The translations under genes and the position numbers were made by a program. Shown here piece by piece: positions 22,356-32,712 of a DNA stretch of 64,000 nt. How positions within the stretch are numbered: the stretch's first letter is position 1; every line of letters starts with the position of its first letter. The stretch lies in contig JBBPFI010000016.1 in NCBI GenBank assembly GCA_037974965.1, positions 310,001 through 374,000 of the forward strand, in the 5' to 3' direction. The DNA comes from Dacryopinax spathularia. Its lineage: Eukaryota > Basidiomycota > Dacrymycetes > Dacrymycetales > Dacrymycetaceae. Under the pieces are notes generated by a model, which saw only the letters and a program-made list of their open reading frames with translations, had not been told where the DNA came from and did no database searches.

Positions 22356-22715
22356 ATGGAGTCGATCAAGCGTAAATATCGGGCTGGCGGCGCCAAGCAG
22401 ACCCTCCAGAGCGACGATTGTCGTCATCTTGCCCGTTATGGTGAGGGCGTGCTCAACATTTCGACTCGACCTGCACCAAACAGTAAGTGATGGGCCGGAA
22501 GAACAGTGTGACAAGCGTGTCCTATTTAGAAAGCAGATCATCAGCTGGGTTGCGACGATCGTGCGAAAATAGCCAAAATCACCAACATTGCTGAGCTGCC
22601 GACGTATGCGCTCCGGTCGGCGGATCAGCAGACCTGGGTCTTAGAAGCCAATGTGTTTCCGCCTGCACTTTCAACCGCGGACCGGTTTATCGCTTCTCTG
22701 CAGATTCCATCTTGA
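22356..22715 (+). CDS. Possible small gene, 102 aa, unknown
   Basis: Two exons, 22356-22482 and 22534-22715, joined by a 51-bp intron with a GTAAGT donor, give a 102-aa frame. The second exon reads as normal protein (KITNIAELPTYALRSADQQT and on to a stop after LQIPS). No family is recognised, the first exon is weak, and overlapping minus-strand frames are similar in length. It may be the 3' end of a decayed larger gene. Treat as tentative. Confidence 0.22.
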
Positions 22716-23720
22716 AGCAAGGGAGATCGCGCGCCCAGGAACATCCCGCGGACGCGTGCGAGTATCTGTGTCTAGTTGAATGCCAAGCGGGACTGAATGA
22801 TACGACATACGCTGCGCACTCACCCAACGAGTACGATCAGCAACGCGCGCTAAACCACTTGGGTACCAGATCGCCCATCGTGAATCCGGTGGATTGAGGC
22901 ACCAAATGGGTGAGACATGATGGCAGACGTGATTAGGGAAGGTCGCATCCGTGGCCGTCCAAACATGTCAGCGTCCCCTCATCAGCAAGAAACCCCAGTA
23001 CGAAAAGAATCCGATCTAGGCCTTGGCGATGAGACACGGAGAGAGCGCCTGTACTTCAGCGTTGTGCTAGGTTGATCGGGCTGACACTCACAGATGCCGC
23101 GGACGACTCAGCAGCAGAGATGGTGTTGGCGAGTTCATACGTAGGGCAAGTCTCCCCGAACACGACGAGCGGATTCACTCCTGCTCTCATCGCACACTAT
23201 TTGCGGAACCATCGGAAGTGCCGAATTTCGAGCAACCCCATGCGGCATGCCCCATTTGGAAGCGGAGGAAGGCACTACCGGACAAAGGCCCACCATCGTG
23301 GGGCAATTAGAGATGAAATAAGATATTGGTTGACCAAGGTGACTTTGGTCGACGGTCGGTGACATCTCCACGGGTGGACGAAGTCAGGACAAGGTTGTGT
23401 GCAATGCTCCGATCGAAGGGCGCCAGCGAGGCTCAAGTACCCTTGCAGTTGACTACAGTTCTGGCGGCGGTTCGGAAGGCTGTTGAGACCAGGGACGACG
23501 AGACGGAATGATCGAGGGGTGTGAGGCAGCGTCCTTGTTGCTGCACCGCGCTAAAAGAACCCGAGTCATAGTCCCTCGCTTACGTCAGCCTCCACCGGCA
23601 CAAGACAGGCGCTCACCCCTGCAAGTTGGGTGTCTCGGTGTACGGACATTTCACATTGTGCCTGCGGGGTTTACGACGTCATAATGGTACATCATTCTAT
23701 ATAAGACTCTACTCAGCGTC
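22716..23720. other. Intergenic, no supported gene
   Basis: 1.0 kb up to the end of hydrolase C. Short frames on both strands lack motifs and splice logic. It may hold decayed coding remnants, but none can be assigned. Confidence 0.35.
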
Positions 23721-24835
23721 TTAAATGTTATCAATGGCCTTCAGCGTGTTCTGCTCTTCCGTCCAGATCGTCCACTTCAGCTTCAAATGCATGATCCTGG
23801 AGCCCGTTGGAGAGGGAAGAGGTGTGTCGATGGAACTATCCATCTCCAGCACGTCTAAGTTGTCCGCGGGTGGAGCTGGCTCAGTATCGACCTTTGGCAC
23901 CGGACTTGCGATGTCTTCCGGCCTCACCGTCGAGCCTGAAGCGAAGGCATTCATCCATTGGTGGAAGAACTTCCTCCAGGTTGGCTTGGTGCCCACGAAA
24001 TGAGCGCCCGGGTGTACTTCAATGCGCGTATTGGTACAGACATCCACAAGAGTCGCAAATTCCGCTGGACTGAAATGGGTGTCATGCCTTCCATGAACGT
24101 GCAACGTTGGGGTTTGAAGCCGACGTGGGAGGGGTGGATCCACCGGGGCGAGGCCAGAAGCCAAGATGGCGAACTTGAATGGAGGATGAGGGGGAGGAAA
24201 GAAGAGAGAATGTCGAAGGGGGTCCTCGAGCTGGGCGCACAGTGTGAGTACCAAGCTTTGGCGACCGCCCTGAACACTTACATATGCGCAAACATAAGAA
24301 GCCGTCACAGCGCCTTGGCTGAAGCCGAATATGCCCTGTATGGCAATCAGCAAGGTCCGGATGCACGGGTAAGCGGCTTACATCAAAATGATTTTCTCTG
24401 AGAATGGCGACTATGGCAGCAAGGCCTTCATCTACGTGGTCATATCGCGTGCGCTGGTCGTCGAACAGCCACCATGCACGCGGTGTTTCCTCGTTGACTG
24501 CGCATTCCGGCAACGGGAGCGGATAACCATTCTCATCAACAAGTGTCTCGGACCGCTGATTTGGGGGATGTACGAGTAGGGGCCCATCTGGGATGACTGC
24601 AGGGAATAGGTCAGACCGATCCTTGTAGTGTGCCTGATCAGGGCGATCATCCCACGCACCGAACTCAATGTCGTCTGCACATTCCCGGAGGATAGGGCCA
24701 ATCTAGGCTTTCAATTAGCCTATCGGGCTCTTCTAGAGCCGCCGCCGCCGGCCCGGAAGCGGCACTCACCTGCGTCTTAAAAATATGGGCATTCTGGCCG
24801 TAGCCATGCAGCGCCAGAACCTTAAGCTTCGTCAT
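23721..24835 (-). CDS. FSH-family serine hydrolase C (LovG-like), intact
   Basis: Five exons (24835-24770, 24702-24660, 24596-24382, 24335-24282, 24230-23721) encode 295 aa. The first four exons have exactly the lengths of copy B (66, 43, 215 and 54 nt). The protein begins MTKLKVLALHGYGQNAHIF and has IFGFSQGAVTASYVCAY (nucleophile Ser), FAILASGLAPVDPPL, TLHVHGRHDTHF (Asp) and IEVHPGAHFVGTK (His). Its Ser/Pro-rich tail resembles that of B. B and C are clear tandem paralogues, and A is older. Substrate is unknown. Short-chain esters or carrier-bound thioesters are the family's usual targets. It lies on the same strand as the damaged adenylate-forming A-T gene and its decayed reductase, downstream of them. 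Confidence 0.85.
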
Positions 24836-27800
24836 TGTGACTTGGTGTTCGATGCTATTCCAGATTACAAGCGGAGCGTGCCTTGCTTCGACAAAGGTTG
24901 CCTGAGGTGTGCCTTACGGGAAAGGGTCCTGTGGCGGCTCCGGGGCCGGTCGTGAGATAGCGTGATGACCGGCTGAGGGAGGGGAGCTGACAGCGAGAGT
25001 GGCCGTATGCAGTAGCAGGACCAGGAGTGCCAGGCGATTGACACTGGGACACAACTGCCAGAGGTCAGGTATTTATCTTCTCGCCCGCCCGTGCCCTGTA
25101 TCTACCCCAAAGGGCAGACCAGAAATTGGGCAGTGCCTTGTGACAGTTCGAGGGGCTGGCGGCCATTCTCGCAACTCGGTCTGAACGCAAGCGCAAGACA
25201 AGGCACGACCGTTCCGCCCTCGCTCCATTTGCGAAAAGTGCAGCGATCAGAACCGACGGCGACAAGGTTTGTGGCGTATCCGCTCAACGCACTTGAAGAG
25301 GGAAATGATCAGTCGTCCCAGTTGGGGTAAACAGGTGCGTCCGAGATTGTTTTGCGGTCGGTCTTGAGGAGAGGTGTCGACGCACCTATTTTCTCTTAGC
25401 CACCATCCGAAGAGGGGTGGTGCAGCGAATAGTGTGTTCTTGCAGAGGAAGTGGTGAACAAATATCAGCGACGAGAAAGACGGGCGGCTTACCATCGAAG
25501 GCGATGATGATACTGCACGTGAAAAGAAGCGCAAACCCTCGTTCGCTGGGAACAATGATGATGCAAAGGGGGAGAGAAATGGCGCGGAGGTCTAGGCAAG
25601 AGAATCGTGCCAGAACGCAGCGCGTTCGTTCTCCGTATGACATGCGGAAAGTCCGGCGAGATTAGCGTGGGAACGGAGGCGAATGCGGTGCGAAGGTGAC
25701 CGAATAAACACTAAAACAACCGTCAGGGACGGAGAAACGCCGAGATTGTCCGCCACACATGCGATTGGCTAACTACACTCACCGAGACAGCAAGCGTATT
25801 GGTATTTCGGCTCGCAAACAATAATCCGACTAGCCCTTGAGTAAAATGGCGTGCTTGCTGCCTCTCGTCCCCCTAAGAATCGCGGTCGTCCTCAACGACA
25901 TATCTGCACCGCGATCGGTAATTTGCATGCCTTGATAAGGAAAATGTAGATGGTTGCCATCGACCTTCGAATTTCCTATATCCCCGGCATATTCAGTCGT
26001 CAAAGTTGTATCCTGATTCGCTCAGAATAGACGACAGCTTCTTGAAGAAACGTTGTTCGAGTTGTGTTCAGAACCTCCTGCCAGACTGTCCACTCAATGG
26101 AGGATCAGGATACACAATGGAATCCTGGTTGCGCTCGCTTGTCTAATGGCCGCGTTGCTCCCAGGTAACTCGGGGAAGTAGATCGAATGACGACAGCCAC
26201 TCCTGGAAGAAAGATGGCGTGAACAGACGGCAATGATGGAGATAGGCGGATTGCAGAATTGCATAGTTACCATTTGCGAGAATTATGTTAGACCACCCCG
26301 TCTTTCTTTTTGGACCAGCGCCTCGACTCGCCGTAAACATGTCAGACGGGGTCCCCCTAGGCCGGTCGAGTATTCTTCATGCCTTTTTGTCCCGTACATG
26401 TGCACGAACGTGAATAGATCAATGATTCCGTCATTGTCTGAAACTCGGGCGTTAGCACCGCAGTCGACCGCAAAGGCAGGAGCTTTGGGAAGGGGTGCGG
26501 TTCTCTTACACCTCGGCAATGCTCTGTAATCGTGGAAGCTCGGACGGCCCGATTGAGTGCTTCCTCGTTACCTGGCTTCGGCGGAATCGTACTGCCACTG
26601 GCGGAAGCTCATGGCCCAGGACCTGGGTCTCAAGCGTGGGCAAGGCATCGACGGGTTTCCTACGCAGTGGCTAGCATGAGATAAGATGTGCGGTGGTCGG
26701 TCGTCGAAGGTCACAGCGTCGTCTTCCAATGCCTCGTCGAGCTGTCCGGACAAGGGCGGGCGTGCTCGAGGAAGAGGAGCGAACTGCTATTTACGAGAAG
26801 GCTAAGGCGTGGTACGATCGTCGTGCGTGTGCAGATGCCCGAGGACTATCGAGTCCCGAGATTTACGAGCCAGTTCGAAATACAGGAATGTGCTCCATTG
26901 ACCGATTCATGCCATAGATGCCATGAATTCTTGTCGCCTGGCGAGAGTGTTTCAGCTGCGATTCGAAGCGAGCTGTTCTTCAGCTGCCGATCTCGAGCAA
27001 GAGCGTTGGCGCATGGTGAACTTCATGCGTGCGTATGGGGTCCGAGAGGAACAGCCGCCCAGTTCAGCTCGCAGAGCACGCTTCCGCAAATGCTGTATCG
27101 TCGAGTCACCTCGGAAGGGCGTACTTCGGAAAGAGACGAAATGGAGCCATGAGGTCGGTTGGATTCTTGATAGCAGTGCGGCCGAAGAATACGCAGGAGG
27201 TGAAAGTGGTCGTTCACAGCTCGGTCTGCTTGAAAGCTTGTGACTCGATGGCCGCCCTTGTGCTCGGTGCAGCTCGTGAGTTAGGCCGAGACTCGGTGGT
27301 ATGACTGCGAAAGAGTAGGAGAACGTGGAATAGCACGGGGGAATAGAGCACACTTACTCCAGCAAGGTCGGCGGTCGCAACGTTAGTTCAGAGGGTGTGC
27401 CGGCCATTTCCAAGATACGATGCCGAAGCGAGGTTTATTTCAGGATGGTATTCGTATATCGGTCCACGCAGGCGCTCCTATCGAAAGCATAAGACTTCTC
27501 CGGGGTTCTACCGAGACCGGTATTGCCAGTCCGCGAATAGACAAGCATACATCTTCTGTCGTCGTGGTGTGATGGCGCCTAACGAGGCTGATTCCACCGA
27601 GTCGAGGCAATTGACATAGTGACTATAGTCGCCGAATGGGGGAAGAAGGGCTTTACGGTTGGAGGCATGCAATGCATAACGAATCTGACGGGAATTAAAA
27701 TAAGAACACCCAGTCAGAAGAAGGGAAGAAGAATGCGCACCAAAAGGGTGTGCTTTAGGCGCATATATTCGAGTCGGGACAACCCCAACCGTGCCTTCGC

Positions 27801-28217
27801 CTCTCCGTACAGCTGACCATAGCGGTCGACCGGGCCTGATGAGGACGCCATGAGGTCCGAGCTTGGGTCCAAGCTCCAAGAGCGACGTCGCATGCACGAT
27901 AGGCGAGGCAGCGTCCCATGTTTCCACACGATCGGCGAGACGGCCTGCTAAGTACATGCATATCGAGGCGAAATCTGGCGCAAGGTCCAGACCATGAACT
28001 AAGACACGGACGATGAGTTGACATGCTTGGACTTGATAAACAAGGACCAACCCCCTTTGACTCTTGAGACGACGACCAGCCGACGACCAGTCCCGACGCA
28101 GAAGAAATGCCCGAATGGAGCTATACGCGTCTTCAGACGGAGAGATGGAGAGAGCCCGTATCAGACCGAGGCCAATGCCGTACCTAGTCCGCATACAATG
28201 GGTTTTTGAGCACCCTC
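24836..28217. other. 3.4 kb of decayed sequence, including the C upstream duplicate
   Basis: The part 24836-25750 is the diverged copy of the segment upstream of hydrolase B. From 25750 to 28217 there are many medium-length open frames on both strands, but none gives a recognisable domain or a convincing splice model. A minus-strand frame (28380-27508) has a protein-like stretch near 27800-28020 (LDLAPDFASICMYLAGRLAD) that I cannot place. The region looks like old, degraded coding DNA next to a pseudogene rather than a normal spacer. Confidence 0.35.
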
Positions 28218-29009
28218 GGGGATGGTGATCGTCGCACCAAGTGAGGGGATTACGGGGGAGAAGAGAGGAGATGAAGGTGCTGGTTGATGGGGATGTTGGC
28301 GCACCACGTCCGGACCAAACGCCAGAGAGGGTTGTTGGGATGAACTGTCGCAGAAAGCCTCCGCCAAGTTGAACGTTCAACCTCCTATCCCATTTCCAGC
28401 CGGTCTCTATGTGTTATTCTCTGCGACATAACGATCCAATACGATAATCGAGCTGATCGATGCTTCTGGCTGTTGCTCATGACAGGAAGTCGGCCCCTCC
28501 CCGCACCGTACATGAGACAAGAACTGGACGGAGACGCGAGTTCGGGAGGTGATCCATGAGACAACAGAGAGCAGACCAGTGCACGTCCTCTGGAATTCGG
28601 CGCATACCAAGATCCTGAGTCAAGGATGCGGCCCCATGTCGCAGACATCGTCGAGCTCGTCCATGCCAACGACTCCAGACCGGCGCCAGTCCAAGTGCAT
28701 GAACCTTGTTTCAAATCCGCGATCGAGAGGTCATACATCTCTCCGCATTCCAGTCGCCGGTAGACACATCTCTGTTGAGCATGTCTCTCCCAGATCGGAG
28801 CAGTTGCTCATGTCGCAGACTGGTTGACGAGTCGGGGTTGACGCAGAGGCAGAGCGCGCAAGAACGCGGCGGCAGTGGCGACTTACGTAAGCCTCCGCTC
28901 GCCGTGGGCGCTTGTCAGCGGGCGCTTAACCTCACCTTGCCGTGGGGGAGCACAGATTCACTCGAGTCACTTACTACACTTTGATGTGCACGACAACTAT
29001 AATGTTGCC
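28218..29009 (-). pseudogene. Decayed reductase (R) domain remnant of the A-T gene
   Basis: This stretch directly follows the stop codon of the damaged A-T gene, where the intact paralogue at 38030-42111 has its NAD(P)-binding reductase. Scattered matches remain in several frames. The fragment EQLLRSGRDMLNRDV resembles LEQLLLDDRVERVYALNR. At 28295-28218 the segment HPHQPAPSSPLFSPVIPSLG aligns with HPHPVKWDTVLSPMASSLG near the C-terminus of the intact enzyme. The whole remnant is about half the expected length and has many stops, so internal deletions and frame changes are implied. No functional reductase can be made from it. Confidence 0.5.
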
Positions 29010-31914
29010 CTACATTCTGCGGCCGTATTCCGAGGCGCTCGCAACCCTCTTCGCGGCATAACCCGCAAGCCCCGCCACGGTCGGATACCGATAAACGACG
29101 TTCCTTGGAACATCCACTACTCCAAGCCGACCCTCCCCATCACTTCCATCGCCCCTTCCACCGCCCTTCCCATCAGCATCGTTATTTAACACAGGCGCTT
29201 GACGGAGGGCACCAACGAGGGCCGCGCGGATATAGGTCGCTTGCACACTATCATACCACGACATCGTCAGCAGAGGGATATAAGGTATGCAAAGAGGAGA
29301 TGTCTTGCCTGTCGCATCCCTGCTCGAATAGATCGCGCGTTTGGTCCACTTCTGGTGAGTGGGTGGGGCGCATGATGCCGTTCACTACGCGTGCTACGAA
29401 GGTGCGGATTCCCGGTTCGTTCCAAGTTGCTGGGACGTCCGTCGCTTCATCGGCCGATGGAGAGTGATCGAGACGGTCATAGAGAGCGTCGATCTCTTTT
29501 GCCAGACTGTTCTATTGTCAGCAATCGGGTCAAGCGTTGATCAAGGTAGTATGCAGTCTTACTTCCGCAAAGACGCACTCCTCGAAACGGTCCCCTTCCC
29601 CGTCTTGACGAACCCGTTCCTCCCAGGTACCACAACCAAGATCATCTCCCTCACTATACGTCCGTGCCTTGGAGCCAGATCGTTCGCCCTCTGTACATCC
29701 GGCCAGATCAGATCGAGGAAGCGAGCCTTCTCTTCCGTGGTTTCGACACGGATATGATCGGCGGGCTCGACAGCTAGGCCGGCATGCGGCTTGCCGTGAC
29801 CGAAAAGGAGACAGGCTTGGATGTTGGGGTTGCCGGAGATGATGTTCTCTGCAAGGAGCCGTGGGCATCTCGGCAGAGCAGGGGAAATACAGGCGGGACT
29901 GACCGATAGGACCGGGAGCTGTCTTCTCCCCGTTTGACAAGACAATTCCCTCGTCGGCACTATCACGATCTCAGTCTCCCTCCTGTGCCGTATTGCTCTA
30001 GTGATGTCGCTTACCGGCCAACAATCCTCCACCACCCCTTCCTCTCCGTATGTTCCTCCAACAAATCATTCGTATCGAATGCCCTCCGTCCAGGCAGGTT
30101 CGAGACGGCGATCGAGTGGCCTTCGTCGCCCTACATACACAGGTTATTCAACTTCGACAGATATAGAGCAATCATGGGGATAAGGCTTACGATTATAATC
30201 AGCCGGTAGGTCCCATCTCCCTCGAGTACAAGCTCCGTCTTCATATCGGGGTAGAGCTGGCCATACTACAATCACCCAGTACAGCGCATGTAGTCAGCTT
30301 CCCCGCAAGGTCAAGTAAATACGGGGGGATAGGACGTACCTCCCAGTGGCTTGGACGCCAGTCCTCCATCCCAAGCCGGAATATCAACCCCGCTTCTGTA
30401 CTATTCCAATCGCCATCAGACATGTAGAGAGTGAAGTATGGAGATAGCGGAGGACGCACGATCCATACTCCACCGCTAGCCTCACGCCAGCCTTGACGAG
30501 CTTCTCGCCCACTTCTTTGGGTAGAGGACCGCCGCCGTACATCTGCCCCATCCGTATCAGCTAGATCATCCAACGGCAGCGAGAGGGAGGAGGGCACGGA
30601 AGGAGGGAACGTACAACACCTCTCATCCCCGCCAACTCCTCAACCGCCTGCGGATCGCGTGCCCATTCCTGCCCTGTATCAGCAGACCGTCCCCTCGACA
30701 AAATATGTAGATGAACGTACGACACACATACTCGGCACAACCAGCACATAATCCGCTCCCCCCCTCATACACGAAGCGAGTACATTCTCCGCCGTCGGCA
30801 TGATCGGCGGTTCGGAGGGAGGAAAGAGGAGCACCGTTGTCCCGCCTACGTTCTCGTCAGCCTAGTTCTTCTATGTCATTCCTCGGCCGAGCGCAGGAAA
30901 GGAGAACGGGAGGCCGCAGGGGTGAACAAAGGAAAAAATGTGCATACAGGCGGCAGCTGCACCAAGTGTAAGACAAACTCCCATCCCATGCCACGCCGGC
31001 AAACCCCCCACTGCCCATCTCGCGGTGCTCAGCTCAGTGGGGGGAAAGCCGCCAGAGAGGATGTCCCTACATTCGGCGAGCCAGTGGGCGGAAGAGATGG
31101 GGATTGGGCTGGGGAGGGAGGTCGAGCCGGAGGAATGTAGGTAGAAGAGCGGTTCTTCAGGCTCGACATGGGGTGACTCGCAGGGGTAAGGAAGTTGGGG
31201 GTGAAGAGAGGGCTGGGGAGGGGTTCGCTTCGTCGGAGGAATGTTGACCTTGGGAGAGAGGCGAGAGGTGCGGGTAGAGGGATCCGAAGTGCGGCATATC
31301 CAGAACCCGCAGTCCGGGACATGCATCCATCAAGCTTGTCGTTGGTTCTTGCAACACTACTGTGCGTTCCCTGCCTGCCGTCCCGGTGGAGCCGATCAGG
31401 TGCGTACATCCGGCCGAGCGGATGAGATGCTCAAGCGCGGGAAGGGAGTTTCTCGTGCTTATCGGGAACGCCTGTCTCCCTATTAGCCGAATGAAAGAGT
31501 GAGGAGAAGTAGGGGGGACGACGCACGATGTACCCCGCGCGGAGGATGGCGAGGAGGAGGGTTATGTATGTTAGGCTGTCTGGATCGGCGAGGATCGCTA
31601 TAGTTTGCCTCTTAGTTCCCTCTAAGGGAGGGCCAAGGTCGTGTTGGAGCTTGGTAGCGAGATGGAGCACCGCCCTCCCCACTAAAACCCAAATTAGCCT
31701 ACAAGACACACACGAAAGCCGCACGGCAAGGAGGGGACGCACCTTCGGCCCATGTCACCCTTACGGGCTGTCCCTCCTCTGTAGAAGGGTGGGAGAGTAT
31801 GGCATAGGGATGGGTGGGGTTGTGTGCGAGGTGGTGGTCCACCCAGAGAGGGAAAGGGAGGGTGCCGTCCAAAGGCGGGGGGATGAAGCTGGCGTGGCAG
31901 TCGGAGTGGGTCAT
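29010..31914 (-). pseudogene. Damaged adenylate-forming A-T protein gene (reductase lost)
   Basis: A paralogue of the intact enzyme at 38030-42111, with the same intron pattern. It starts at the ATG at 31914, and the first exon ends at 31743. Adenylation-domain signs are AFPISTRNSLPALEHLI, FYLHSSGSTSLPSPIP (A3), VEYGSTEAGLIFRLG (A5), a GR-ADEG motif, FDTNDLLEEH and a GKGTVSR-type A10 Lys. The carrier site reads GCDSVQATYIRAAL, with the Ser codon split by an intron (29248-29308) that has a GC donor. The frame then stops at 29010, before the reductase. A one-base frame change near 31240-31252 interrupts the A domain. Its only splice rescue is a 94-bp intron that deletes about 30 residues. It is probably a pseudogene, but a truncated A-T protein cannot be fully excluded. 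Confidence 0.55.
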
Positions 31915-32712
31915 CGTCGCCGTCTGCAGGAGCTCAGCAGTAAGGTATTGTCAGCCAAGAGTGAACTCATCGTGGACAGCAGTAGTATGCCGCAGAGAGG
32001 TTAATAGCCGATAGGAAGTCGGGGCAAGGTGGAGGAGATGCCTTGAACGTTTAGCTGGCGAGAGTGAAGCATGGTGGGCGAGCGATAAAGACCGCGGTCT
32101 CCTCCACCCCCGCCCAGCCGTTGCCTTATATTCGCCAGGCAGTGCATGTCTCCCAGACAGACAAGCACGATCGATCAATCAAAAGAGAGTTCAACATCCT
32201 CAGACATCACTAGCCCATCATCCCCGCAAAAGCACGCATTCCAGCCGTGCCAGAAGTCATCGATGGCATGATCATCTGCGTCGCGTCCCAGACACCTCCC
32301 CTCTCACGTGACGAGCTTTCCCGCACGTGACTGCTCCCCTATGCCCCGTGTTTTGATTTCCCTACGCGCCTGTCTTTGCGGTGTTCCTGGACCCGCGACC
32401 CGCGTCACCCGCAACCCGCTTTGGGGTGTGATTGGATCCGCGTATTCCTGGTTATTCGTGCCCAACTTGGACGAGAGCTGCTGCCTTGGTGCTCTTCCTG
32501 TCGTTGGTCATCTTCAGCCCAGTTGCTTTCCTATCAGTCCAGTCTACAGCTTCAGCTTCAAGTTCATTGTCTATCTTACATCTCGCTTCTACTTTCACTT
32601 CATCCAACAACAACAACAACGGCGCTCCTACCAACGACCACAAGCCCACCAACAGCAGCAACACCCAAGTTAACAAAGTCAACGCAAGACAGAGGGTTGA
32701 TCACCACCAACG
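31915..32712. promoter_or_regulatory. Divergent promoter between the A-T gene and the anillin-like gene
   Basis: The region separates divergent starts at 31914 (minus) and 32713 (plus). The last 300 bp are pyrimidine-rich with a (CAA)n tract near 32608-32625 just before the anillin-like ATG, typical of a 5' leader. Two CACGTGAC boxes lie further up (32305-32331). Plus-strand frames from about 32308 to 32905 overlap the start of the anillin-like gene and show only low-complexity Ser/Thr/Pro sequence. Confidence 0.45.
32305..32331 (+). promoter_or_regulatory. Paired CACGTGAC (E-box) sites
   Basis: CACGTGAC occurs at 32305-32312 and again at 32324-32331, 19 bp apart, about two helical turns. 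CACGTG is the core bound by fungal bHLH factors of the Cbf1 and Pho4 type. The pair lies about 385-410 bp before the anillin-like start and roughly as far from the A-T gene start. Which gene it serves is not known. Confidence 0.4.

Noticed and set aside
27508-28380. A 290-codon minus-strand open frame as a gene
   Set aside because: It overlaps the decayed reductase remnant, its N-terminal half has no protein-like pattern, and no start or domain can be supported. Only the short stretch noted in the findings looks coding.
31340-31410. A stop codon in the A domain of the damaged A-T gene near 31360
   Set aside because: Careful base-by-base reading gave AGRERTVVLQEP with no stop. Only the frame change near 31240-31252 remains.
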